35,645 bases of DNA from contig JAJOJJ010000034.1 in NCBI GenBank assembly GCA_021208685.1, positions 1 through 35,645 of the forward strand, read 5' to 3'. Below are positions 6,597-14,442 of the stretch, piece after piece (the first letter of the stretch is position 1; every line of letters starts with the position of its first letter). The stretch comes from Saccharospirillaceae bacterium. GTDB taxonomy: Bacteria; Pseudomonadota; Gammaproteobacteria; Pseudomonadales; Oceanobacteraceae. Below the pieces are notes generated by a model, which saw nothing but the letters and a program-made list of their open reading frames with translations, did not search any database and was not told the DNA's origin. A program made the translations under genes and the position numbers.

Positions 6597-9569
6597 ATGA
6601 AAATTTACTGGAGTTCAATTATTGCTTTTGGATTGCTGAGCAGTTCTGCTCTTGCCGATGATACTGAAATCTATCTGGGCACTGCTGACAGGGTAAATCC
6701 GAACGTTATCTTTATTTTTGATACATCAGGCAGTATGCGAAGTGATGCTGGCGGTGAATCACGGCTATCCATCGTAAAACGTGCGGCAAAAGATACGATC
6801 AAAGATATCAGCGGTATTAATCTTGCTTTAATGGAGTTTGATGATAAGACCTCAGGTCAAGACAATGGTGGCTACCTCAGCACAGCAATGAAAAGCATTG
6901 ATGACGATGCCCATCGTACCAATATAAATAATACAATTGATGGCTATGTACCAAGCACATGGACCCCAATTGCAGAAACCGTGGATGAGGCGTTGCGTTT
7001 TTTTCGTGGCGAGAGTGTTAATTATGGCAGATATAATAAATGGATATGCACTGAATACAATTGGGGCGGTTCATGCAGAAGAGGCTACTATGAATCTAGT
7101 TTCACTTATTCAAGCCACTCTGACACCCACCGTAGTGGAAAATATATTTCTCCAATAACCGATCAATGCCAGAAAAATCACATCGTATTATTCACAGATG
7201 GCGATGCAACCTATGATGACTCCAGCGATACCCGCATCCGTGGCTTGATCTCGAAGTTTTCTGATGCTGATTTAAGAGGTACAGGCTTAAGTAAATCCTG
7301 CAGTACTAACAGTGGTGGCGGCAGCGGGATATCTTATAGCTGTCTGGAAGAGCTGGCTTATTCCATGTACAACTCAGACAACAGCACCTCCCTGCCAGGA
7401 AAACAGCAGATTCATTTCCACAGCGTTGGCGGCTTTCTTGGTGACAATGCTGCACCTCAAATCATTTTGGCGAATGCGGCAACACATGGCGGCGGTATTT
7501 CTGCAATGGCTGACGATTACACCAAGTTAAAAACCGCACTGACCAAAATTTTTGATGACATATCCCAGTCAGCCGGCACATTCTCCGCACCCGCCGTCGC
7601 GGTGAACGCCTTTAACAGCCTTGAGCAGCTCGATCAGCTCTATTACTCGGTCTTTAAGCCGCACGAAGCGGTTGGCTGGTCTGGCAACGTGAAACGCTTC
7701 CGTATGACGACCGATGGCACCATTGTTGACAGCAAAGGAAACCCAGCGGTTGATCCCACTACCGGTTTCTTTAATAAAAATGCTCAGAGCTTCTGGACGC
7801 AGAATGACGATGCCCCGGACGGTGATAACGTGGTTAAAGGCGGTATTGCCAGTCGTTTCACGGTGGACCGTAAAGTTGTTACCAATATTAATGGCAATGA
7901 TCTCAACAGCGCCAAAAACAAGGTTCACGAAGCCAATACGAACCTGACTAAATCCCATATGGGAACCAGTTTATCAGGTACCGAATTCAAGAAACTGATC
8001 CAGTGGGCCCGTGGTCTGGATGTAAAAGCCAGCAGTGCCAGCAACCCTCGCCGTGCCATGGAAGACCCGCTGCACAGCCGCCCGTTATTGCTGAATTATG
8101 GCCAGACGACTGATGCATCCGGCAAGAAAATCCCGGACAGCACACTGTATATCGGAACCAACTCAGGCTACCTGCATGCCTTTGATACCAATGCGGATTC
8201 GCCGAAAGAGCGGTTTGCGTTTATTCCCAAAGAATTACTCCCTGTTGTCACCGCTTATTATCAGGGAGGCGGGGTTAAAAAATACGGTCTGGATGGTCAG
8301 ATATCGGTCTGGCATGACGATACCAACCGCGATCAGATCATTAATAATTCCGAAAAAGCCTATCTTTATATTGGGATGCGTCGCGGTGGCAGCAGTTATT
8401 ACGCGCTGGATGTCAGTGACCGTAATGCGCCCAAACTGTTATGGCAGATTAACGGGCGCGATCATGCCAGTACCACTACGGGTTTTGAACGCCTGGGGCA
8501 GACCTGGTCACGCATGACGCCAGCGAATGTCACCTGGACAGATGGCAAAAAACGCAAAGTACTGATTTTTGGTGGTGGTTATGACCCGAAAGAAGATAAC
8601 TACTCCACACGTACCACCCACGAACAAGGCAATGCTATTTATATGGTCGATGCCAAAACCGGCGCACTTTTGTGGAGTGCCTCACCGGACTCGGGTGCAA
8701 ACCTGCGCCTGAGTGCGATGAAGAGCGGTATCGTGGGAAATGTTATTCCGGTGGATGACGATTCCGACGGCGATGTGGATATTCTGTACGCCGCCGATCT
8801 GGGTGGCCGCCTGTGGCGTATTGATTTCTTACCCGGTGCCTCATCTGTCAGCCGGTTTGCACAGGGCGGATTGATTGCGGATCTGGGTACCGATGGCAGC
8901 CGGGCAAACAATGTACGCTTCTATACCACCCCGGATGTTATTTACACCCGATACGGTGTTGTCTGGCAGACCGATGCGGCAACCGGTAAAACCGTGTCTG
9001 TTGAAGGCAAAGGGCGCTATCAGATTGCTCTGGGATCGGGTTATCGCGCACACCCGCTGAATGAAGATGCCAATGACTTCTTTTATGTGGTCAATGACTA
9101 CGCCGTCGACGGTGCGCCGCAAACCTATCCTGGCCTGAAAAAGACGGATCTGGCCGACTACAACCAATACGACAATGCATCTTACACGCTGAAAAATAAT
9201 GGCTTGTATTATGATCTTCCCGGCACTGGTGAAAAGGTACTCAGTAACTCTGTGACCCTGTCCGATACCATTTACTTTACGACCTATCAGCCTATCGACC
9301 CGGCCAGTCGCTCTGGCTGTGAAGCCGATACCGGTAAAGCCAAGTTGTATAAAATTAAACCAACCTATGAAGATCGCCGCACCATTGAGCATAAAGAACT
9401 GGTTCAGCCGGGTATTGTTTCTGAGGGGGTTGTCATCACCACAAGTCCAAATCCGGACGATGCTCATGGTACCAAAAAGCAAGTGCTGCTGATTGGTGCA
9501 GAAACAGAGGAGATTGAATTTAATGGCAATCCTCTGAGAAAAACCTACTGGCGTGAACAGGAGCAATAA
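6597..9569 (+). CDS. pilY1: Pilus tip protein PilY1, copy A (compact VWA form)
   Basis: 990 residues. The signal peptide is cut after ALA (residue 20). A von Willebrand A domain with a perfect MIDAS motif, DTSGS at 42-46, fills roughly residues 35-320. From about residue 325 (FSAPAVAVNAFNS) the PilY1/PilC beta-propeller half begins. It contains a canonical EF-hand-like loop at 575-586 (DTNRDQIINNSE) and a DxDxDGxxD calcium loop at 720-728, followed by LYAADLGGRLWR. In the family PilY1 sits at the pilus tip and acts in assembly, adhesion and surface sensing. GGGGAG precedes the ATG. It lacks the ~175-residue insertion after MIDAS seen in copy B. Base composition changes sharply near 7560: blocks at 6781 and 7021 have 23 and 22 G/C of 60, the block at 7561 has 38. 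Confidence 0.92.
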   Translation: MKIYWSSIIAFGLLSSSALADDTEIYLGTADRVNPNVIFIFDTSGSMRSDAGGESRLSIVKRAAKDTIKDISGINLALMEFDDKTSGQDNGGYLSTAMKSIDDDAHRTNINNTIDGYVPSTWTPIAETVDEALRFFRGESVNYGRYNKWICTEYNWGGSCRRGYYESSFTYSSHSDTHRSGKYISPITDQCQKNHIVLFTDGDATYDDSSDTRIRGLISKFSDADLRGTGLSKSCSTNSGGGSGISYSCLEELAYSMYNSDNSTSLPGKQQIHFHSVGGFLGDNAAPQIILANAATHGGGISAMADDYTKLKTALTKIFDDISQSAGTFSAPAVAVNAFNSLEQLDQLYYSVFKPHEAVGWSGNVKRFRMTTDGTIVDSKGNPAVDPTTGFFNKNAQSFWTQNDDAPDGDNVVKGGIASRFTVDRKVVTNINGNDLNSAKNKVHEANTNLTKSHMGTSLSGTEFKKLIQWARGLDVKASSASNPRRAMEDPLHSRPLLLNYGQTTDASGKKIPDSTLYIGTNSGYLHAFDTNADSPKERFAFIPKELLPVVTAYYQGGGVKKYGLDGQISVWHDDTNRDQIINNSEKAYLYIGMRRGGSSYYALDVSDRNAPKLLWQINGRDHASTTTGFERLGQTWSRMTPANVTWTDGKKRKVLIFGGGYDPKEDNYSTRTTHEQGNAIYMVDAKTGALLWSASPDSGANLRLSAMKSGIVGNVIPVDDDSDGDVDILYAADLGGRLWRIDFLPGASSVSRFAQGGLIADLGTDGSRANNVRFYTTPDVIYTRYGVVWQTDAATGKTVSVEGKGRYQIALGSGYRAHPLNEDANDFFYVVNDYAVDGAPQTYPGLKKTDLADYNQYDNASYTLKNNGLYYDLPGTGEKVLSNSVTLSDTIYFTTYQPIDPASRSGCEADTGKAKLYKIKPTYEDRRTIEHKELVQPGIVSEGVVITTSPNPDDAHGTKKQVLLIGAETEEIEFNGNPLRKTYWREQEQ

Positions 9570-9578
9570 TTGCGCTAA

Positions 9579-9621
9579 CCTCCTGTGCCATAATGCCGTA
9601 CAACGGAGTTGGCACAGGGGG
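9579..9621 (+). repeat. Strong hairpin between pilY1-A and fimU
   Basis: CCTGTGCCA (9582-9590) pairs perfectly with TGGCACAGG (9610-9618), and the stem extends about three further pairs with one G-U; the loop is 19 nt. There is no T tract, so it is not a standard terminator. It separates the pilX-pilY1 block from the fimU-pilV-pilW-pilE block and may set relative expression of the two by mRNA processing or stabilisation; that role is inference. Confidence 0.6.
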
Positions 9622-9667
9622 GTTCCTGCTGCAAACATGACCTGTCGCTATGCAGTTGAGGTTGATA

Positions 9668-10156
9668 ATGAAAAAAACATACGGGGTAACGCTGATTGAA
9701 TTGATGGTTGTTCTTTCTATAGCAGCCATCCTGCTCACCGTAGCCGTGCCCTCGATGCAGTCATTTACCCTGAACCGTCAGGCAGATCGCCTGACTCAGG
9801 AGCTGCAGCTGGATCTGTCTTACGCCCGTAACCATGCGATTACCAAGGCAACGACCGTCACAGTTGCACCGCTGAATGATAACTGGAGCACTGGCTGGAC
9901 AATAGAGCAAGGAGCACTGCTGTTGCGCCAGCGCGGAGAGGTTGGCCGCCCCATGGCTGACAATGGTGTAATCACCTCCACATTTACCCAGGCTTTGCCG
10001 TTAAGATTTGACCCTCAGGGCCGTGCAATCAGTGCGGGCTTAAACACGATTGGAACCATCCGTGTTGATGTTCCCGGTTGCGTAGGCCCAAGAGAGCGAA
10101 CCATCAGCATTAACTTTATTGGTCAGATCGTGATACAGGAGGCAAACTGCTCATGA
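9668..10156 (+). CDS. fimU: GspH-type minor pilin FimU
   Basis: Minor pilin in the priming complex. The leader MKKTYG is followed by VTLIELMVVLSIAAILLTVAV, a class III prepilin signal with Glu5 retained. The 162-residue product has a GspH/FimT-like globular domain and two cysteines near the C-terminus (PGCVGP and EANCS) that could form a disulfide. An ATG six codons upstream is possible, but the ATG at 9668 follows GAGG and gives a standard leader. The stop overlaps the pilV start by 4 bp (ATGA), indicating translational coupling. It is called fimU rather than fimT because it directly precedes pilV-pilW. Confidence 0.82.
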   Translation: MKKTYGVTLIELMVVLSIAAILLTVAVPSMQSFTLNRQADRLTQELQLDLSYARNHAITKATTVTVAPLNDNWSTGWTIEQGALLLRQRGEVGRPMADNGVITSTFTQALPLRFDPQGRAISAGLNTIGTIRVDVPGCVGPRERTISINFIGQIVIQEANCS

Positions 10157-10785
10157 TCTTCAGCAGCGCACAGCGAGGCATCAATCTGGTTGAAGTAATG
10201 GTTACCGTTGCCATTACCTCCATCGGCTTGTTGGGCCTGAACTCATTACAACTTCAGGCAAACCGCTCAACCCAGGATTCCGGTAACCGTTCTCAGGCCA
10301 TCTGGATGATAGAAGATATAACCAACCGTATCCGCGCCAACAACATTGCGCTGGCCAGTTATGACACCGCAGGGGCAGCGGTTAACTGTGCCAATCGTCC
10401 GGCGAACATTTGCTCCGCGTTCCATAATGGTACCGTCAGAGTGGCAGCCGCTGCCTGCAACAACGCCCAGCTCGCGGCATCCGATTTATGGGAGGTTGCC
10501 TGCGGGTTCGGTGGCAACGTGCCCGGCAGTACCACCACCCGTTCCAGTGCTGCTGACTTTATTGCCAACCCGGCGTTAATCGTGACGCTCAATCCGGACA
10601 ACAGCGTCAACCTTAACCTGTCCTGGGATGTCCGTACCGGCGGACTGGATGCAGATGGAAATGCCGTTTATGCCGCCATCGGAAACACGACCGAAACGGT
10701 GGATGCTTCAGGAAACAACAGCTACACCACGGCAGATAATATCGCGGTGCGCCGGGCAACTTACGAACGGGACATCAGGCCATGA
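10153..10785 (+). CDS. pilV: Minor pilin PilV, copy 1
   Basis: 210 residues with leader MIFSSAQRG then INLVEVMVTVAITSIGLLGLNSLQLQ, the PilV/GspI-like prepilin N-terminus with Glu5. The next part, with SQAIWMIEDITNRIRAN, is typical of PilV. PilV joins PilW, PilX and PilY1 in the tip-proximal complex. It overlaps fimU by 4 bp at its start and pilW by 4 bp at its end, so the three are tightly coupled. Several cysteines occur in the globular part (VNCANRPANIC, AACNNA, VACGFGG). PilV copy 2 at 12525 shares the layout but is 22 residues shorter. Confidence 0.87.
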   Translation: MIFSSAQRGINLVEVMVTVAITSIGLLGLNSLQLQANRSTQDSGNRSQAIWMIEDITNRIRANNIALASYDTAGAAVNCANRPANICSAFHNGTVRVAAAACNNAQLAASDLWEVACGFGGNVPGSTTTRSSAADFIANPALIVTLNPDNSVNLNLSWDVRTGGLDADGNAVYAAIGNTTETVDASGNNSYTTADNIAVRRATYERDIRP

Positions 10786-11645
10786 TGCTGAAGAAACAAC
10801 GGGGTATGACCTTAATTGAGCTGATGATTGCCGCAGTGCTGGGCATGGTTGTCACCTATTTCGTCATGAACATCATGATTTCCAGCAGCCGCAATGCCAT
10901 GCAATCAGACGGTCTGGCTCAGGCACAGGAAAATGGCCGATTTGTTTTAAGCTGGCTGCATACCGAAACCCGTCGTGCCGGTTACATTCCCGGCATTACG
11001 GACCAGCGGATACAGCCTTTTGCCGATTTGTGTGTGGCTGAACTGCCATTACCACCCGCCAACGATGCCGATTGCACCTTTGAAGCCAACGACAGGGCCA
11101 GTGATCGTCTTGCAATACAACGCACATTCACCCTCATCGGCAGCGCCAGAGATACCATGGATTGCACCGGAGTGGATCTGACCGGCGTCCGTGCCGAAGG
11201 GGATATTCTGACCGATGTCTATTGGGTGGAACGCAACTTCGTATCCCCCGACACCGCCAACGACGATGCCTATGATGACGTATTACGCTGCGTGACCTAC
11301 TTTGACGGCATTCCTGTTGCCAATGCTCAGGTTATCGCCAACGGGGTAGAAGGTCTGCAGGTGCTTTATGGCATACGCCCGGCTGAGGATCCGGACCGCA
11401 GAACCAACGTCAGCCGCTATGTGGCCTTAAACGATATTCTGCCGGTCGACTGGGATTCTGTCAGAGCCGTAAGAATTGCGGTGCTGACCCGCTCCTTCAG
11501 CGACAACACCCTCAATCGCGATACCCGCAGTTATATTTTGCTGGACAGCAATCCTGCATCCCTGGACCCTCGGCATACATTTACCTTTAACGATCAGATT
11601 GCGCGTCATATTCAGACAACCACCGTCTATCTGCCGAATGAATAA
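10782..11645 (+). CDS. pilW: Minor pilin PilW, copy 1
   Basis: 287 residues with leader MMLKKQRG and then MTLIELMIAAVLGMVVTYFVM, a prepilin signal with Glu5. The middle and end carry PilW hallmarks: GRFVLSWLHTETRRAGY, PFADLC, and near the C-terminus RAVRIAVLTRSF and SYILLDSN. It begins within pilV (4-bp overlap) and is followed 15 bp later by pilE. Because the second pilW is frameshifted, this is probably the only intact PilW in the window and would have to serve complexes with either PilY1. Confidence 0.9.
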   Translation: MMLKKQRGMTLIELMIAAVLGMVVTYFVMNIMISSSRNAMQSDGLAQAQENGRFVLSWLHTETRRAGYIPGITDQRIQPFADLCVAELPLPPANDADCTFEANDRASDRLAIQRTFTLIGSARDTMDCTGVDLTGVRAEGDILTDVYWVERNFVSPDTANDDAYDDVLRCVTYFDGIPVANAQVIANGVEGLQVLYGIRPAEDPDRRTNVSRYVALNDILPVDWDSVRAVRIAVLTRSFSDNTLNRDTRSYILLDSNPASLDPRHTFTFNDQIARHIQTTTVYLPNE

Positions 11646-11660
11646 CAAAAAGAGGACACT

Positions 11661-12074
11661 ATGAAAAATACCGGTTTTACGTTGGTCGAGCTGATGGTCG
11701 TCGTCGCGATTATTGCCATTTTGAGCAGTGTTGCGATTCCCTGGTATGGTCAGTACGTACAGCGGGGCAATCGTGGCGACGGGATCAGCTCGCTGCAGGC
11801 GATTATGGATGCGCAGGAGCGCTTTTACAGTGACAACGTCAGCTACACAACAGACCTGACAAGACTTGGCATTAACGACCCTTTCATCACACCCAAAGGT
11901 GTATACAGCATCGCCGCCCGCCAATGCACTCAGGCGGGAGTCCAGTTGCCATTGAGCCAGTGCGTCGAACTGGTGGCTACCGGCCTTAACGCTCAGGCGC
12001 AAGACGGTGACCTGATCACCAACACCATCGGGCGGCAACAACGCGTACTGGGTGCCGATACGTTCACCTGGTAG
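11661..12074 (+). CDS. pilE: Minor pilin PilE
   Basis: 137 residues with the short leader MKNTG and mature start FTLVELMVVVAIIAILSSVAIPWY, a classic type IV prepilin N-terminus. The rest (QERFYSDNVSYTTDLTRLG) and the size match PilE-type minor pilins, which link the tip complex to the major pilin. The two cysteines (RQCTQAG and SQCVELV) probably form the C-terminal disulfide loop. AGAGGA precedes the ATG. The gene follows pilW by 15 bp and is followed by a hairpin at 12081-12100. In P. aeruginosa, as I recall, pilE is last in the cluster; here it is in the middle because another pilV-pilW-pilX-pilY1 block follows. Confidence 0.87.
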   Translation: MKNTGFTLVELMVVVAIIAILSSVAIPWYGQYVQRGNRGDGISSLQAIMDAQERFYSDNVSYTTDLTRLGINDPFITPKGVYSIAARQCTQAGVQLPLSQCVELVATGLNAQAQDGDLITNTIGRQQRVLGADTFTW

Positions 12075-12080
12075 ACCTTA

Positions 12081-12118
12081 TGGCCCCGGCTTCGGGGCCA
12101 GTATCCCCTTCACCTTTT
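12081..12118 (+). terminator. Probable terminator after pilE
   Basis: TGGCCCCG (12081-12088) pairs perfectly with CGGGGCCA (12093-12100) across a four-base loop. A pyrimidine-rich stretch ending in CCTTTT follows, which is a weak U tract. It begins 6 bp after the pilE stop and probably ends the fimU-pilE transcript, so the next block would need its own promoter. Confidence 0.6.
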
Positions 12119-12524
12119 CATCGCCCTTCAGTATCTACTGCCCCCGTCCTCAGCGTTTAACTAACGGTAAACACAGCCACCAACGGACCCAGGGATAGCG
12201 CAGGTAGCAGGCATCTTGCGCAGGCGATTAGCAGCGCCAGATCATTCGGCCGCCTGCTCCCCGAGGCCAGCGCACGATCCGTTCTGCGTTGCTGCTTTTG
12301 AGATCCAGAACCCGGTATACCCGCCAATCAGAACCCTGATCCGACGTTCGCGGGTACTCGTGGATGACTTCGCCACAACTGTCCTCTATGGAAAAGATTG
12401 CATCCGCAATGCTTTTTTGTGCACCTTTGTCCCAGAAATCCCCGCATTTGTCCGTTAATGACCCATCAAGTTTTGTAATATTATGTAATCATCAGTGATA
12501 CCTTAGTACCGTTATTGGTGTGCC
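12101..12524. other. Gap between pilE and pilV copy 2: no intact gene
   Basis: This stretch holds the tail of the pilE terminator, a possible minus-strand gene relic (12150-12479) and a short AT-rich leader for pilV copy 2. The leader contains TTGTAA, 17 bp, then TGATAC (about 12473-12501), which could be a weak promoter. A plus-strand 80-codon frame at 12216-12458 reads poorly as protein and is probably the shadow of the relic. No tRNA, repeat or attachment site was seen. Confidence 0.4.
12150..12479 (-). pseudogene. Possible relic of an unidentified gene
   Basis: Reading the minus strand from an ATT at 12479, the frame is open for 83 codons to a TAA at 12230-12228 and then, in the same frame, for another 25 codons to a TGA at 12152-12150. 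The peptide reads naturally (for example DKCGDFWDKG, SIEDSCGEVIHEYP, DWRVYRVLDLKSSNAERIV, and after the stop CYLRYPWVRWWLCLPLVKR). There is no ATG, GTG or TTG start in frame before residue 60, and a TGA lies four codons upstream of the ATT. That fits a gene whose 5' end was lost when the pilV copy 2 block arrived and which then gained a stop. I recognise no family. Chance openness is possible. Confidence 0.3.
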
Positions 12525-13091
12525 ATGCGCTCTCATCTGCTATCGCCTTACACAACACAAGCCGGAATCAATCTGGTTGAGGTGATGGTCGCACTTGTCA
12601 TTACCACAACCGGCCTGCTTGGCCTGAGCACCCTGCAACTGAAATCAATGCGTGCCGCAGAAGATTCCGGACAGCGCAGCCACGCAATATGGATGACAAA
12701 CGATCTCGTTAACCGCATGCGTGCCAACGAAATAACCCGCTACGAGCAACCTCAGCCAATGCGATGTGACCAATTCCCTGCCGGAATAAAAGCCTGTGCG
12801 TCCTATCAGGCCGACGATGGCCGCAAGGAAGCCGAAATATGCAGCGGTGACGAAATGGCACTCTTTGACCGTTGGGATGTTTTATGCGGAATGCCGGCCA
12901 CCCCTGGGGTAAAGACAACGTCATTAGCAAACCCATCATTGGCGCTTACTGCCGCAGCCGATGGCAGCCTGATCATCGATTTACAATGGGATATCCGTTC
13001 GGATGGCGGATTAAATGCCGAAGGTAACCGGCAATATGCCGGTAATGCTGTCAGCATGCGTTCGGGTTATACACAGGCCGTATATCCATGA
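12525..13091 (+). CDS. pilV: Minor pilin PilV, copy 2
   Basis: 188 residues with a 14-residue leader ending in QAG, then INLVEVMVALVITTTGLLGLSTLQLK, nearly the same prepilin helix as PilV copy 1. It shares SHAIWMTNDLVNRMRANE with copy 1 and has cysteines in the same general region (MRCDQFPAGIKAC, EICSGD, VLCGMPA). No strong Shine-Dalgarno is seen before the ATG. It overlaps pilW copy 2 by 4 bp, as copy 1 overlaps its pilW, so the block was duplicated or acquired with its coupling intact. It opens the third sub-cluster, pilV-pilW-pilX-pilY1. Confidence 0.85.
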   Translation: MRSHLLSPYTTQAGINLVEVMVALVITTTGLLGLSTLQLKSMRAAEDSGQRSHAIWMTNDLVNRMRANEITRYEQPQPMRCDQFPAGIKACASYQADDGRKEAEICSGDEMALFDRWDVLCGMPATPGVKTTSLANPSLALTAAADGSLIIDLQWDIRSDGGLNAEGNRQYAGNAVSMRSGYTQAVYP

Positions 13092-13896
13092 AGAACATGA
13101 CCAAAGGAGTAACGGTTCAGCGTGGTATGACATTGATCGAACTGATGATTGCATCCGTACTCGGGCTTGTGATTACGGCCGCTGTTGTCCAGATAGTCAT
13201 TACCAGCAATCGCACCGCCATCCTGTCAGACAACCTTGCCCAATCGCAGGAAACCGGCCGATTTGTGATCGGCTATCTCAGTGAAGCGTTACGTCGGGCA
13301 GGTTACACCAACAACCCTGATCCCATCCCCCCCTTCGCAGATCTGTGCGTCAGCGGACAACCACCGGCCGGATGCACCAGCAACAGCAACAGCGCTTTCG
13401 GAGATCGCATAGCGATCAACCGCAGCTTATTTGCGGATGACATGAATACCTGCAATGGCCAACTAATCGCCCTTCCGGCAGGCACCATGTCACTGACGCC
13501 TATTGGATCAATGCCGATGCTGATAATAACCCCGGTCTGTATTGCCAAACATTTGATGACACACAAACCCCGCTGAGTGAGCCGGGAATCATTGCCAATG
13601 GTGTCCTCGCCTTGCACGCACTTTATGGTCAGGCGCTGGCAGATTCGCCAACCGGAGAACGCAATGTTCAGCAATATGTCGGCGCCGATAAATTACAGAC
13701 GGACCCTGTTACCGGCCAAATCAACTGGCGTCGTGTTTACGCTATCCGGATCGCCGTCCTGACGCGCTCCTTCCAGAGTGGCGCGATAGAAAATACCGAG
13801 CGTATTTATCGTCTTCTGGACGCTGATTTATACCGCTATACCGATCAGACGAGTCGTCAGGTATTCAGCACCAGCATTGCCATCGCCAACTTCTGA
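13088..13896 (+). pseudogene. pilW: Minor pilin PilW, copy 2, split by a frameshift
   Basis: The N-terminal part (leader to QRG, then MTLIELMIASVLGLVITAAV, GRFVIGYLSEALRRAGY, PFADLC) is in the frame starting at 13088 and runs out of homology near SLTP, ending at a stop at 13574-13576. The C-terminal part is in the frame one base back. From about 13492 it reads TDAYWINADADNN and continues through YAIRIAVLTRSF and YRLLDADLY to the TGA at 13894-13896. PilW copy 1 has LTDVYWVE at the matching place, so one base has been lost around 13480-13500. No homopolymer or slippery site is there. It is either a real inactivating deletion or a sequencing error. Repaired, it would be about 269 residues. Confidence 0.85.
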
Positions 13897-13906
13897 GCAC
13901 GGAATT

Positions 13907-14440
13907 ATGAATCAACTGACCCGACAACGCGGTGCCACACTCATCATCAGCCTGACCATGATTACCGCCGTCACACTGATGGCTATCGTTGCGCTGCAGC
14001 GCGTTACTGTGCAGCAAAAGATGGTCAATAACATTCAGATCAGTGAGCTGGTCTTCAACACCGGCCTTAATGAGCTGGAGGCAAAATACAGTCGCTTTGC
14101 CAATGAAGAAGGCGTTACTCAAACCCTGGCAGATGCTGTCAATAATCCTGAAATTGACGCCGAAGGAAAAGTACGTACCGACCCTGTCACCAGAAAGCCT
14201 TTATACAAACCCCTGCCGCTGCAAGCCGAAGCAAATCTGTCGCGTGATTTTCTGCAAGCCAGTGTGCAATTGCAATATCTGGGAACCGGCGGACGTCTGC
14301 CGCGCGGTTTTGCCAGTGACAGCAGTCAGAACCGTTTTGTGAATCATAAATTCGAATTAAACACCCGCGTTGAAGCTGGCGATTCATTCCGCAGTAACCA
14401 AATGCTCGGTCTGAATTATCTGGCACCCAAAGGACAATAA
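13907..14440 (+). CDS. pilX: Minor pilin PilX, copy 2
   Basis: 177 residues. MNQLTRQRG is followed by ATLIISLTMITAVTLMAIVA and then VTVQQKMVNN, the PilX signature without Glu5. A start at 13877 would overlap the pilW frame by 20 bp and add ten residues; the ATG at 13907, ten bp after the pilW stop, gives a leader like that of other PilX proteins. It lies 2 bp before pilY1 copy B. The tail LGLNYLAPKGQ resembles the end of PilX copy 1, but the middle is quite different, so the copies are diverged paralogues rather than a recent duplication. Confidence 0.82.
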   Translation: MNQLTRQRGATLIISLTMITAVTLMAIVALQRVTVQQKMVNNIQISELVFNTGLNELEAKYSRFANEEGVTQTLADAVNNPEIDAEGKVRTDPVTRKPLYKPLPLQAEANLSRDFLQASVQLQYLGTGGRLPRGFASDSSQNRFVNHKFELNTRVEAGDSFRSNQMLGLNYLAPKGQ

Positions 14441-14442
14441 TA

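Noticed and set aside
7569-7958. 129-codon minus-strand frame inside pilY1-A
   Set aside because: Shadow of a strongly supported gene, with no start context.
9610-9630. TGGCAC before fimU as a sigma-54 element
   Set aside because: The -12 GC is missing at the right distance; the sequence is better explained as one arm of the hairpin.
12216-12458. 80-codon plus-strand frame between pilE and pilV copy 2
   Set aside because: Composition unlike a protein of this genome; the opposite strand reads better.
12509-12532. Possible sigma-54 (-24/-12) promoter with GG-N10-GC spacing before pilV copy 2
   Set aside because: The -24 half matches TGGCAC poorly, and the -12 half lies on the pilV start codon itself.
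13480-13500. Programmed frameshifting in pilW copy 2
   Set aside because: No slippery heptamer or downstream pseudoknot seen; a plain deletion or sequencing error is simpler.
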